Below are positions 25,741-34,220 of a stretch of DNA of 64,000 nucleotides, piece by piece (within the stretch, counting starts at the first letter, position 1; each line of letters begins with the position of its first letter). The notes beneath the pieces were generated by a model, which had not been told where the DNA came from, searched no databases, and worked only from the letters and a program-made list of their open reading frames with translations. Where the stretch lies: assembly GCF_036250735.1 (NCBI RefSeq), contig NZ_CP109430.1, positions 1,674,001 to 1,738,000 of the forward strand. The letters are read 5' to 3'. Source of the DNA: Streptosporangium sp. NBC_01495 (GTDB lineage Bacteria; Actinomycetota; Actinomycetes; Streptosporangiales; Streptosporangiaceae). Position numbers and translations under genes: made by a program.

Positions 25741-26724
25741 GTGTCCATGGCAGGCGACGACAGTGTGACACCACTGATCCGGGCGGAGGGGCTCAGGAAG
25801 ACGTACCCGCCCAGGGACCGGCGGGGTGCCGGGTTCCAGGCCGTGGCCGGGATCGACTTCCACGTCGACCGGGGAGAGGCGTTCGGATTCCTCGGCCCCA
25901 ACGGGGCGGGAAAGTCCTCGACGATGCGCATGCTCGGCTGCGTCTCCCCGGCCACCGCCGGAACCCTGCGAATCCTCGGCATGGACCCCGCGCGCGACGG
26001 CCGGAAAATCCGGGCGCGCCTGGGCGTGGTCCCGCAGGACGACGTGCTGGACCCCGACCTCACCGTGCGCGAGAACCTGACGATGTACGGCCTCTACTTC
26101 GGGCTGTCCCGCCGCGTGATCAGGGAGCGGACGGAGCGCCTGCTGGAGTTCGCGCAGCTGGAGGAGAAGGCGGGCGAGACCCTGGGGGCGCTGTCCGGCG
26201 GCATGCGGCGACGGCTGACGATCGCCCGCTCCCTGATCAACGAGCCGGACATCCTCCTGCTCGACGAGCCGACCACCGGGCTCGACCCGCAGGCGCGGCA
26301 CGTGCTGTGGGACCGGCTGTTCAGGCTGAAGCAGCAGGGGGTGACGCTGCTGCTCACCACCCACTACATGGACGAGGCCGAGCAGCTGTGCGACCGCCTG
26401 GTGGTGATGGACAAGGGGCTCATCGCGGACGAGGGATCACCTCAGGAGCTCATCCGCCGGCACTCGACGCGCGAGGTCCTGGAACTGAGGTTCCGGATCG
26501 ACGAGCACGAGCAGGCCGCCGAGAAGCTCCACGACCTGGTCAGCCCCGGTGAGGGGGAGCGGGTGGAGGTCCTGCCCGACCGGGTGCTGGTCTACACGCA
26601 CGAGGGTGAGGCGACGCTGGCCGAGGTCACCGCCGCGCGGATGACCCCGATCACCGCCCTCGTCCGGAGATCGACGCTGGAGGACGTGTTCCTGCGTCTG
26701 TCCGGTCGGACCCTGACGGACTGA
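25741..26724 (+). CDS. ABC exporter ATPase (DrrA-like)
   Basis: 327 residues from GTG 25741, with GGAGAG upstream. Walker A is GPNGAGKS, the signature is LSGGMRRRL, Walker B is ILLLDEPTTG, and the H-loop lies in TTHYMDEAEQ. The C-terminal 90 residues form the extension typical of daunorubicin-resistance/NodI ATPases. It is the first gene of a three-gene exporter operon, with 12 bp to the next. It energises two ABC-2 permeases, exporting a drug or natural product. Confidence 0.95.
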   Translation: MSMAGDDSVTPLIRAEGLRKTYPPRDRRGAGFQAVAGIDFHVDRGEAFGFLGPNGAGKSSTMRMLGCVSPATAGTLRILGMDPARDGRKIRARLGVVPQDDVLDPDLTVRENLTMYGLYFGLSRRVIRERTERLLEFAQLEEKAGETLGALSGGMRRRLTIARSLINEPDILLLDEPTTGLDPQARHVLWDRLFRLKQQGVTLLLTTHYMDEAEQLCDRLVVMDKGLIADEGSPQELIRRHSTREVLELRFRIDEHEQAAEKLHDLVSPGEGERVEVLPDRVLVYTHEGEATLAEVTAARMTPITALVRRSTLEDVFLRLSGRTLTD

Positions 26725-26736
26725 GGCGGACGACGC

Positions 26737-27498
26737 ATGCCCATGATCCTGCGCGAGTTCTCATCGTGGATGCTCCGCTACCGCCGCACCTGGAAGGGCA
26801 CCATCGTCATCAGCGTGGCGAACCCGCTGCTCTTCCTGATCGCCATCGGCGCCGGGCTCGGACAGCTGGTGGACCCCGCGTCGCTGGGCGGCCTGACGTA
26901 CCTGGAGTTCTTCGCCCCCGGGATGCTCGCCGCCGCGGCGATGCAGAACGCCTACATCGAGGCGGCGTTCGTGGTCCACAGCTCCCTGCGGCAGGGCAAG
27001 GGCTACCTGGTGGCCGCCGCGACCCCGCTGGAGCCCCGCGACATCATGGCCGGGCACATGCTGTTCATGGCGTTCAGGATCGGGACGAGCGCGCTGGCCT
27101 TCGCCGTGGTGATGGCCGCCTTCGGCGCCACCCGCTCCCCGTGGGCCGTGCTCACCGTGCCCGCCGCCCTGCTGACCGGCATGGCCTTCGCGGCCCCGCT
27201 GGCGGCGTGGACGGTGACCGTCGACAAGTTCGGCACCCTCAACACGGTGTTCCGGTTCGTGCTGATGCCGATGTACCTGTTCTCCGGGACCTTCTTCGGC
27301 ATCGAGACGCTCCCCGACTGGCTGCGCCCGCTGGCGTACGTCATGCCGCTGTGGCACGGCGTCGACCTGTGCCGCACCCTGAGCCTGGGCACCGCCACCC
27401 TGCTCACCTCCGCGATCCACGTCGGCTACCTGGCCGCGCTCACGGCCGGGGGCATCGCGGTGGCCCTGGTCACGTACCGGCGCCACATCCACGTCTGA
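26737..27498 (+). CDS. ABC-2 type permease of the exporter (first subunit)
   Basis: 253 residues with six hydrophobic segments and the ABC-2 late motif MPMYLFSGTFFGIETLPDWL, then YVMPLWHGVDLCR. It resembles NodJ/DrrB permeases. It follows the ATPase by 12 bp and precedes a paralogous permease by 9 bp, so the transporter is probably a heterodimer. Substrate unknown. Confidence 0.92.
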   Translation: MPMILREFSSWMLRYRRTWKGTIVISVANPLLFLIAIGAGLGQLVDPASLGGLTYLEFFAPGMLAAAAMQNAYIEAAFVVHSSLRQGKGYLVAAATPLEPRDIMAGHMLFMAFRIGTSALAFAVVMAAFGATRSPWAVLTVPAALLTGMAFAAPLAAWTVTVDKFGTLNTVFRFVLMPMYLFSGTFFGIETLPDWLRPLAYVMPLWHGVDLCRTLSLGTATLLTSAIHVGYLAALTAGGIAVALVTYRRHIHV

Positions 27499-27507
27499 GG
27501 GGTCGAC

Positions 27508-28311
27508 ATGCTGCAGAACTTGGAGAACAGGGTGCCGTCCGTCGTCCCCCGCTGGGGTGGCGCGCACTTCCTGGTGTTCCGCAACCTCCGGGTGCACACG
27601 GGGGGCAACCCGTGGACCATGGCGATGTACTCGATCTTCGAGCCCATCCTGTACCTGCTGGCCATCGGCGTCGGCATCGGGCAGCTCGTCGGGGACGTCG
27701 ACGGGGTGAACGTCACCTACGCCGCGTTCGTCGCGCCCGGCCTGCTCGCCACGGCGGTGATGAACAGCGTCCTGTACGAGACGATGGAGGGCGCCTTCGT
27801 CAAGTTCACCCACGAGCGGTACTACCAGGCGATCCTGTTCACCCCCGTGTCCCTCACCGGGATCGTCGTCGGCGAGGTGGCGTGGGCGGTGCTGCGCGGC
27901 TTCGTCACCGCGATCGGGTTCCTCCTGGTGATCACCGTGTTCGGGCTGGTCTCCTGGCCGGACGCCCTGATCGCGGCGGCCGGGACGCTGCTCGTCGCCT
28001 TCGCCTTCGGGAGCGCGGGACTGGCCGTGACGACGCGCATCCGGGCATGGTCCGACTTCCAGTACGTGCAGCTGGTGCTGCTGCCGATGTTCCTCTTCGC
28101 GACGACGTTCTACCCGGTCACCGTCTACCCCCGGGTGGTGCAGGTCATCGTGGAGCTGCTGCCGCTCTACCACGCCATCCAGCTGCTGCGGGGGTGCGCC
28201 CTCGGCCAGATCGAGCCCGGCATGATCGTGAGCGTGGTCTATCTCCTGGTCATGGGGGCGCTGGGCCTCGTAGTGGCCCGGAGGCAGTGGGCACGCGTCA
28301 TGCTCCACTGA
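27508..28311 (+). CDS. ABC-2 type permease of the exporter (second subunit)
   Basis: 267 residues. Like its neighbour it has six membrane segments and the conserved end MFLFATTFYPVTVYP followed by LLPLYHAIQLLRG. The N-terminal 50 residues include an amphipathic stretch (FLVFRNLRVHTGG) before the first helix, as in NodJ/DrrB. It closes the exporter operon. The nearest possible substrates would be products of nearby clusters, but nothing links them directly. Confidence 0.92.
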   Translation: MLQNLENRVPSVVPRWGGAHFLVFRNLRVHTGGNPWTMAMYSIFEPILYLLAIGVGIGQLVGDVDGVNVTYAAFVAPGLLATAVMNSVLYETMEGAFVKFTHERYYQAILFTPVSLTGIVVGEVAWAVLRGFVTAIGFLLVITVFGLVSWPDALIAAAGTLLVAFAFGSAGLAVTTRIRAWSDFQYVQLVLLPMFLFATTFYPVTVYPRVVQVIVELLPLYHAIQLLRGCALGQIEPGMIVSVVYLLVMGALGLVVARRQWARVMLH

Positions 28312-28496
28312 ACGACACCCCTCAGCACGGGGCGATGGAACGGCTCAGGATCCCGGCGGCGGCGTCGTCCTCGTCGCGTACGGCGGTGCGGAAGGACCGC
28401 GCGAGCAACCGCAACGCCCGTCCACTCACTCGCCGACCTTCCGGACGCAAGGAACCTGCAAATCAACCGCAAGTGTGGATCAATAGCATCGCCGCC

Positions 28497-29096
28497 ATGA
28501 TGAGAAGAACGATCACGCTGGCCGCCGTCGCCGGAGCCGTCGTGCTGGCGGCCCAGCTCCCCGCGTCCGCCACCTCCGCTGTGTCCTCCGCGTCCTCCAC
28601 CGCGCTGCTGCGCCTGCGCGGCGGGCTGACCCTGGAGATCCCGAGCTCCTGGCGGGTGTACGGGACCGCCGACCAGGTCCGGGTGGTGACCGGAGCCTGC
28701 GCCCGCCCCAACGGCGGCTACTTCCAGACCAGATGCGACAGCTTCTGGGTCATGGGACCGAAGGCCATCAAGACCGGCGCCGAGGGCTTCGGTCGCTACA
28801 ACCCCGACCAGAGCCCGTTCTATCCGGCATCCGACGTGCAGCGCTGCCCGACCAACCCCAAGTACGGCCAGGTCATCGGCAAGGCGATCGTGGTCGGCTA
28901 CCGGAACATCGGGGTGGCGCACAAGGCGCACTACCGGGTGTGGCCCGGCCGGTGTGTCTCGTACACCGATGGTGGGCAGAAGTCGACGTTCAACCAGCGC
29001 GAGTGGTACCTGCCGAAGACGAAGATCCTGGTCGTCGACCAGTGGGCCACCCCTGGCCTGTCCACGATCCTGAAAAACGCCACCTGGGCCAACTGA
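28497..29096 (+). CDS. Secreted protein of unknown function
   Basis: 199 residues from ATG 28497. A signal peptide (RRTITLAAVAGAVVLAAQLP, cleavage near SATS) precedes a mature chain of about 170 residues with four Cys (in GACARP, TRCDSF, QRCPTN and GRCVSY), which may form two disulfides. The pattern LEIPSSWRVYG, a central GYRNIGVAHKAHYRVWPG and a late WATPGLSTILKNA resemble secreted proteins widespread in Streptosporangiaceae-type genomes, but I know no function. Monocistronic. Confidence 0.7.
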   Translation: MMRRTITLAAVAGAVVLAAQLPASATSAVSSASSTALLRLRGGLTLEIPSSWRVYGTADQVRVVTGACARPNGGYFQTRCDSFWVMGPKAIKTGAEGFGRYNPDQSPFYPASDVQRCPTNPKYGQVIGKAIVVGYRNIGVAHKAHYRVWPGRCVSYTDGGQKSTFNQREWYLPKTKILVVDQWATPGLSTILKNATWAN

Positions 29097-29117
29097 CCGC
29101 TTCCGTAACCGGACCTC

Positions 29118-29207
29118 CGGCTCATCCGCTCACCCGGAACCGGGCCTCTGGTTATCCCGCCACCTGAAACCAGACCGCTGGTTAATCCGCCACCCGGAAC
29201 CAGACCG
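29118..29207. repeat. Three tandem 30-bp repeats
   Basis: Units at 29118-29147, 29148-29177 and 29178-29207 share CTGGTTA-TCCGCCACC and GGAACCAGACCG, with the first the most diverged. They lie between the convergent secreted-protein and HATPase genes, and the third unit encodes the last residues of the HATPase. Confidence 0.85.
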
Positions 29208-29667
29208 ATCCGCCCGCGTCGTCGCGGTGCGACCCCCATCCGGCCGCGACCATGGCCACCAGCCACAGCCCCCGCCCGCCGTCGTCGTCCGCCTCCGGCA
29301 CGCGCACGGCGGGCGCGCTCGCTTCGGACCCGTCGTCGGTGACCTCCACGTGAACCGCGCCGGGGAGACGGGCCACGTACACCGTCATCCGCCCGTCCGC
29401 TGCACGCCCGGAGTCGGAGTGAGCCACGGCGTTCGTGGCCAACTCGCTCAGCAGGAGCAGCACGTCGTCGAGCACCGAAACTTCGACTCGACCGGCCAGC
29501 AGGTCACGCGCCCAGGCTCGAGCCTCCGGCACGGATTCGACCCGGCCGGGAAAAACCTTCCGCCACGCGCTGTGCGGCCTGTCCGCCCACGGCGTCGTTG
29601 AAGTTCCGTCACCGTGATGTCCGGGGCAGCTGTCCTCCTTTCCCGTGGTCTCCCTCTCGGATCTCAC
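29182..29667 (-). CDS. Anti-sigma-type ATP-binding protein (HATPase_c_2)
   Basis: 161 residues from GTG 29667, which overlaps the stop of the upstream gene as GTGA. The GHKL motifs are LLLSELATNAVAHS (N box), EVTDDGSEA (G1) and DDDGGRGLWLVAMVAAGWG (G2). This is the serine-kinase/anti-sigma regulator family common beside XRE-DUF397 genes in actinomycetes. It may bind ATP and titrate a partner rather than act as a true kinase. The first 35 residues are not conserved. Confidence 0.85.
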   Translation of the reverse strand: MRSERETTGKEDSCPGHHGDGTSTTPWADRPHSAWRKVFPGRVESVPEARAWARDLLAGRVEVSVLDDVLLLLSELATNAVAHSDSGRAADGRMTVYVARLPGAVHVEVTDDGSEASAPAVRVPEADDDGGRGLWLVAMVAAGWGSHRDDAGGSVWFRVAD

Positions 29668-30023
29668 GCGGTCACCGCCGACACGATCATGTCGGCCGCG
29701 TTGTCGGCCTCCGCCCAGACCCATTCCCCGCGCTGCCACAGCCGCGCCCACCAGGGCCGCCAGACGAACGCCCACCCGCAGAAGCGCCGGACGACCGTGA
29801 TCCTGACCAGTGCCGTGCCCGTCGCCGTACGGATCTCCAGAATCGGCTGCCCCGCCACCGGGAGGACCAGCGAGGTGCACACGCCGAGGCGGTGCAGATC
29901 CCAGCCAAGCCGGGTCAGATGGACGAATCGCTCGTGTCGCTCGACCGCCGTCACACTCCTGTCCTCCGAGTGCCCCCGGCGAGCGCGATTGAGGCGTGAA
30001 AGGTCGCCGTTCTGATCATTCAT
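29664..30023 (-). CDS. Small conserved protein paired with HATPase
   Basis: 119 residues from ATG 30023, with GGAG about 7 bp upstream. No signal peptide. The sequence (RHERFVHLTRLGWDLHRLGV, TGTALVRITVVRRFCGWAF and VWRPWWARLWQRGEWVWAEA) is Trp/Arg-rich at the end. It is of the type that accompanies the XRE-DUF397-HATPase neighbourhood. It is translationally coupled to the HATPase. I do not know a function. Confidence 0.7.
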   Translation of the reverse strand: MNDQNGDLSRLNRARRGHSEDRSVTAVERHERFVHLTRLGWDLHRLGVCTSLVLPVAGQPILEIRTATGTALVRITVVRRFCGWAFVWRPWWARLWQRGEWVWAEADNAADMIVSAVTA

Positions 30024-30132
30024 CACTCGTCTCGTCTCCGGTATAAAGGCGATGGGATGCTTTCTTTTCCGTCCTGTCGAATCGAGAGGCCGTGTGCTTA
30101 GATTGCCCTTGTGAGAGGTGAACACATAACTA

Positions 30133-30143
30133 GATTGACAATC
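30133..30143. promoter_or_regulatory. Candidate operator/promoter between divergent regulators
   Basis: GATTGACAATC (30133-30143) is a near-perfect palindrome containing TTGACA (30135-30140). It lies between the minus-strand HATPase pair and the plus-strand XRE gene. AGATTG occurs again 35 bp upstream. No clear -10 pairs with it. Confidence 0.35.
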
Positions 30144-30246
30144 CGAGAGATGGCCGAAAATGACGGTGGTCGGTCTGTCGATACCACGGTCTGACATCGC
30201 CTATTCACCAAAAAGGACCGTTTTTCTCTATTTCAGGAGGAATGCG

Positions 30247-31074
30247 ATGAGCGTGGAGACCTCCCCGGAGCCCGGATCCCCGCATGCGCGTTTCGGTGCC
30301 GAGATGCGCCGCTTGCGCGAGGCCGCGCAACTGTCCCAGACCGCCGTTGCCTCCCGCCTGGGATGCACGCAGACGCAGGTGAGCCGCCTGGAGTCCGCCA
30401 CCCGCACGCCGTCGAGATCCGACGCCGAGCGGCTCGACCTGCTCTTCGGCTCCAATGGCAGCACGCACTTCACGGACCTGCGCCGACACATCGTCGCCCG
30501 CCCCAGTGGCCCGGCCTGGTTCATCGGCTGGGCCGAGGAAGTAGAACCCGCCGCTCTCGTTCTCCGCTCCTGGGACCCTCTTCTCGTTCCCGGCCTCCTT
30601 CAGACGGAGTCCTACGCCCGACATCTCTTCACTCACGGCCCTCGGGCCACTCCCGACGAGGTGGAAGAGCGAGTCCAGGCCCGCATGCGACGCCAGCGCA
30701 TCCTCGACAAGGACGATCCTCCGATGCTCCTGGTCCTCATCGACGAGGGCGTGCTCCACCGCCGCGTCAACGGCCCAGAAGTTATGCGGGAACAACTTGG
30801 CCACCTGCTGGAGGTCGCTCAGCGCCCCAATATCTCCATCCAGGTCGTCGATCCGGAGTGCATGGCGGGTCTGGCAGGTGCTTTCATGATTGCTGAGCTT
30901 TCGAACGGACAGCCGGAGACCATCCATATGGACTCTCCGGCCCAAGGACACGTCACAACCGACCATGACCTCGTGATTTCCATCCGAAATCGATATGAAG
31001 CGATACGGCTGTGGGCCTATCCTGAGCGTGTATCTATCAAAATGGTTGAGGAAGTGAGACGGGAATGGACCTGA
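30247..31074 (+). CDS. XRE-family regulator with DUF5753 domain
   Basis: 275 residues from ATG 30247, with AGGAGG 6 bp upstream. Residues about 15-70 hold the helix-turn-helix (LREAAQLSQTAVASRLGCTQ, then TQVSRLESATRTPSR). The rest is DUF5753, with FIGWAEEVEPAALVLRSWDP, VPGLLQTESYAR and HMDSPAQGHVT. Such regulators activate or control the adjacent DUF397 gene, in the manner of Streptomyces bldB/whiJ-type systems. The gene overlaps the first DUF397 ORF by 10 bp. Confidence 0.95.
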   Translation: MSVETSPEPGSPHARFGAEMRRLREAAQLSQTAVASRLGCTQTQVSRLESATRTPSRSDAERLDLLFGSNGSTHFTDLRRHIVARPSGPAWFIGWAEEVEPAALVLRSWDPLLVPGLLQTESYARHLFTHGPRATPDEVEERVQARMRRQRILDKDDPPMLLVLIDEGVLHRRVNGPEVMREQLGHLLEVAQRPNISIQVVDPECMAGLAGAFMIAELSNGQPETIHMDSPAQGHVTTDHDLVISIRNRYEAIRLWAYPERVSIKMVEEVRREWT

Positions 31075-31271
31075 GTGCCGCTGTGTGGCAGAAGTCATCG
31101 CGTTCCTCCGACAACGGGGGCCAGTGTGTCGAGGTTGCCGTCAACCTGCCGGGTGTGGTCGCGGTTCGCGACAGCAAAGACCCCCAGGGCCCCGGGCTCC
31201 TCTTCACCCCCGCTCAGTGGCGAGCCTTCGTTGGTGACGTCAAGTCCGGCGGGTTTGATCGGTTGGCCTGA
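31065..31271 (+). CDS. DUF397 protein 1
   Basis: 68 residues, with the family features W-x-K-S-S-R-S (AVWQKSSRSSDNGGQCVEVA), VAVRDSKDPQGP and FTPAQWRAFVGDVK. It overlaps the end of the XRE gene, so it is the cognate partner by position. DUF397 proteins are small cytoplasmic partners or antagonists of XRE/DUF5753 regulators in development and antibiotic control. Confidence 0.95.
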   Translation: MDLSAAVWQKSSRSSDNGGQCVEVAVNLPGVVAVRDSKDPQGPGLLFTPAQWRAFVGDVKSGGFDRLA

Positions 31272-31315
31272 CTGCTCCTGGGAGTTCGGACACCATCCAA
31301 AGAGGTGAGGTCAAG

Positions 31316-31522
31316 ATGGATCTGAGTACTGCCGTGTGGCGGAAGTCGTCTCGTTCCGGCTCGAATGGTGGGCAGTGCGTCGAGGTCGCCGCCAACCTGC
31401 CCGGTGCCGTCGCGGTCCGCGACAGCAAGGACCCTCACGGCCCCAGCCTGATCTTTACTCCCGCTCAGTGGAGGTTCTTCGTCGGCAGCATCAAGGCTGG
31501 CGACTTCGACCGTCTGGCGTGA
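31316..31522 (+). CDS. DUF397 protein 2
   Basis: 68 residues, highly similar to the first copy (AVWRKSSRSGSNGGQCVEVA, VAVRDSKDPHGP, FTPAQWRFFVGSIK). It begins 44 bp after copy 1 and has its own GAGGTGAGG-type ribosome site. It is part of a head-to-tail array. Confidence 0.94.
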   Translation: MDLSTAVWRKSSRSGSNGGQCVEVAANLPGAVAVRDSKDPHGPSLIFTPAQWRFFVGSIKAGDFDRLA

Positions 31523-31570
31523 CCAGTCTCAGAGGTTTGGTCTCTGCGCAGTCAAGGAGGTGAGGCAGGG

Positions 31571-31777
31571 ATGGATTTAAACAACGCCGTGTGGCGGAAG
31601 TCGTCTCGTTCCGGCCCGAACGGTGGGCAGTGTGTCGAAGTGGCCGCCAATGTGCCCGGTGTGGTGGCGGTCCGTGACAGCAAGAACCCTGATGGCTCCA
31701 AGCTGCTCTTCACCCCTGGCCAGTGGAGCTCCTTCATCGGCGGCATCAAATCTGGAGAGTTCGATCGGCTGACCTAA
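31571..31777 (+). CDS. DUF397 protein 3
   Basis: 68 residues, with AVWRKSSRSGPNGGQCVEVA, VAVRDSKNPDGS and FTPGQWSSFIGGIK. Asn replaces Asp in the DSK(D/N)P loop. It begins 48 bp after copy 2, with AGGAGGTGAGGC upstream. Confidence 0.94.
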   Translation: MDLNNAVWRKSSRSGPNGGQCVEVAANVPGVVAVRDSKNPDGSKLLFTPGQWSSFIGGIKSGEFDRLT

Positions 31778-31824
31778 CTGCCTCCGGCGGTGGGTCGGAC
31801 ATCTTCCAAAGAAGGTGAGGCGAG

Positions 31825-32031
31825 ATGGATCTGAGTGCCGCCGTGTGGCGGAAGTCATCGCGATCTGGCGACAACGGTGGACAGTGTGTTGAGGTCGCCA
31901 CCAACCTCCCCGGCATGGTCGCGGTACGCGACAGCAAGGACCCCCAGGGCCCCAAGCTTTTCTTCGCCCCTACCGAGTGGAAGGCCTTCATCGGTGGCGT
32001 CAAGTCCGGAACCCTCGACCAGCTGACCTGA
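31825..32031 (+). CDS. DUF397 protein 4
   Basis: 68 residues, with AVWRKSSRSGDNGGQCVEVA, VAVRDSKDPQGP and FAPTEWKAFIGGVK. It begins 47 bp after copy 3, behind AAGGTGAGGC. It is last in the array; the 186 bp after it show nothing recognisable. Confidence 0.94.
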   Translation: MDLSAAVWRKSSRSGDNGGQCVEVATNLPGMVAVRDSKDPQGPKLFFAPTEWKAFIGGVKSGTLDQLT

Positions 32032-32217
32032 TTACGCCAGGATCGGCGCGTCGTCGACCTGCCCTGTCGCTATCTCGGCTCCGACGACCGCGCCGGACCC
32101 AACTACACCGGCCAGCCCGCGGTTGACTCCTACTACGTCCACGATTCGTGAAACCGGGCTCAGGCGTCATGGTCCGAACGGGTAGCGTCTGATCTTCAGG
32201 TAGGCACCGGCCTGCGG

Positions 32218-32682
32218 ATGGGACCAACCGTGAAGAAGCTGATCGTCCGGCTCTGGAGGCTGACCAACGGCTCGCTCCAGTGGCGCATCAACTGGCTTCG
32301 GCACGCCACGTTCATGGTCGGTGTGACCGGCATCGTGCGTGACGAGGACGGCAACGTCCTCCTGCTGAAGCACCGCTTCTGGCCGGAGGGCAGGCAGTGG
32401 GGCCTCCCGACCGGTTATGCGAACAGATCGGAGACCTTCGAGGACACGGTCTGCCGCGAGGTGCGGGAGGAGACCGGGCTGAAGGTTCACGTCGGAGAGC
32501 TGGTTCGCCTGAGGAGCGGCTACCGGCTACGCCTGGAAGTGGCCTACGAGGCCGAGTTCGTCGGCGGCACGCTCAAGATCGACGATTTTGAGATCTTGGA
32601 GGCGGGGTGGTTCGCGCCGGACGATCTGCCGGGAGAGCTCCAGGAGTCACACCGTCTTCTCGTCCAGCGCAAGTATGTCTAG
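32218..32682 (+). CDS. Nudix hydrolase
   Basis: 154 residues from ATG 32218 (GTG 32230 is an alternative). The Nudix box is complete: GYANRSETFEDTVCREVREE followed by TGL, fitting G-x5-E-x7-REUxEExGU. A basic N-terminal helix (KKLIVRLWRLTNGSLQWRIN) could associate with membrane or nucleic acid. Nudix enzymes hydrolyse nucleoside diphosphate derivatives; the exact substrate is not visible. Monocistronic. Confidence 0.9.
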   Translation: MGPTVKKLIVRLWRLTNGSLQWRINWLRHATFMVGVTGIVRDEDGNVLLLKHRFWPEGRQWGLPTGYANRSETFEDTVCREVREETGLKVHVGELVRLRSGYRLRLEVAYEAEFVGGTLKIDDFEILEAGWFAPDDLPGELQESHRLLVQRKYV

Positions 32683-32807
32683 CGTCCTGTGCCGGAAAGC
32701 CGGCCCCCGCCGTTTCGCGACTCCCGGGAAGCGCCCGAAGTTCTTGCGAATCGCCGTCGCAGCCGCTCTTGGTGGCTCCGGCGTCGGAGCCCGAGTTCGT
32801 TCAGTCG

Positions 32808-33467
32808 TCAGAGCCCGAGTTCGTCCAGTTCCTTCCGCAGCGCGGCTCTCGGATCCCGGGGTGAGGGGGTCGGGACCGGTCGTGTGCGGTTGCGTTCGCG
32901 GAACAGCCAGCCGCCCAGCAGGCCGGCGAGGAAGCCGAACAGGTGGGCCTGCCAGCCGATGCCCTCCTTGGGCAGCAGCCCGGTGAACTGGTAGGAGAAG
33001 CAGAGAGCGATGACCAGGCCTATCACGATGTCGATCAGATGCCGGTCGAAGGCGCCCCGCACCAGGACGTAGCCGAAGTAGCCGAAGACGACGCCGCTCG
33101 CGCCCGCGCCCACGCTCTGCGGGTCGGAGGTGAACCAGGCCCCGAGGCCGCTGACCAGGATGATCAGCCCCGTCACGCCGAGGAACTTGACGACGCCCCG
33201 GTAGGCCGACAGGAAGCCGAAAACGAACAGCGGTCCCGAATTGGCCTGGATGTGTTCCCAGCTCCAGTGCAGGAACGGCGCCGACGCGATGTCGGGCAGG
33301 CTCGTGGGATCCCACGGCCGCACGCCGTGCTCCTGGCCCAGCGCGTAACCCGATGTCCAGTTGGCGATCTGCATCACCCATATGAGGGCCAGGAACCCGA
33401 CCATCACCCAGAACGCCCTGCGGGCCTCGGCGATCATGATTTCGGCCGTGCCGCCCTTGGCGCCCAC
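32808..33467 (-). CDS. Rhomboid family intramembrane serine protease
   Basis: 219 residues. About six hydrophobic segments are present. The catalytic Ser lies in VGAGASGVVFGYFGYV (G-x-S-G) and the catalytic His in IGWQAHLFGFLAGLLGG. The first loop has PFLHWSWEHIQANSGPLF, the H-x4-H-x2-N type feature of rhomboids. The C-terminal 35 residues are charged and cytoplasmic. Just downstream, 18-bp copies of the 3' end (GAGCCCGAGTTCGT-CAG) recur at 32787 and 32811. Confidence 0.92.
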   Translation of the reverse strand: MGAKGGTAEIMIAEARRAFWVMVGFLALIWVMQIANWTSGYALGQEHGVRPWDPTSLPDIASAPFLHWSWEHIQANSGPLFVFGFLSAYRGVVKFLGVTGLIILVSGLGAWFTSDPQSVGAGASGVVFGYFGYVLVRGAFDRHLIDIVIGLVIALCFSYQFTGLLPKEGIGWQAHLFGFLAGLLGGWLFRERNRTRPVPTPSPRDPRAALRKELDELGL

Positions 33468-34220
33468 CGGTTCCTCCCCAGCTCTCCGTGCCTCTTCCGC
33501 AGCTCAGTATTGGGGTGAAAGATCACAAATACGGCAGCAGGGGGTGGCCGCCTCCTGTCTTCCCGCTCCGGTGCTCTCTCCGGACGTTGACCCGCTCAGC
33601 TCCGGCACGGCCGGTCGGAGACGCGCGAAAGATCCAGCACCGTGTACCGGTTTCCCCATTCCATCCAGAACAGAATCGGTGTCTCCGGGCTCGACGCTCC
33701 CTGTTGGAGCATGTTGGAGCCCTTGGGCCGCCTCCGACCGCTTCCGGTTCTCGTTATGGCGTGATCACTACGCCGTGATCATAACTCCGGTCAACGGCCT
33801 TTGGTAACGGGCGACCACGGACGGTTTATGTTGATATAAGCACCCAGGTTGGCCTTATTGGAATATTGCAAACTCTGGCGCCAATAATCATGTTCAGGTT
33901 GCCGTGTTTTGTCATTGCGGGAAACCGTGCATCCCTTACATTCGGGTAAGGTGCGCCAGCTGACAGGGTGAACCAGGCCAAAAGAGTGCGAGAACCGGAA
34001 AATCGGGCGCAACCCGGAAAATATAAATGCGCGGTACGCCGTAGCGGATGAGTGGAAAGTCCGCATTGAGCTGGACGGCGGCGCGAGCCGGCACCCGAAA
34101 AGAGCAAAAATCATGAGGCGGGGAGCGGGTGCACGAATCTTTTCGGAGGCGGAAAATCATCGCCAAAATCCCGACAACCGTTACATGGATTTGATAAATA
34201 GAACAATAAGGGGAATGGAA
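33468..34220. other. Long intergenic region of lower GC
   Basis: 753 bp. A direct repeat CGTGATCA occurs near 33760 and 33774. 33825-33900 and 34170-34215 are AT-rich and could carry the promoter of the secreted protein at 34221. The short open frames here show no family resemblance or plausible ribosome site, and I support no gene. Confidence 0.5.

Noticed and set aside
26766..28496. A long plus-strand frame over the ABC permeases ahead of the secreted protein
   Set aside because: It is the wrong frame of the permease genes; only its last 199 codons, from ATG 28497, are a real gene.
33791..34114. A 107-codon minus-strand frame in the long intergenic region
   Set aside because: No similarity or ribosome site; the region is AT-rich and probably regulatory.
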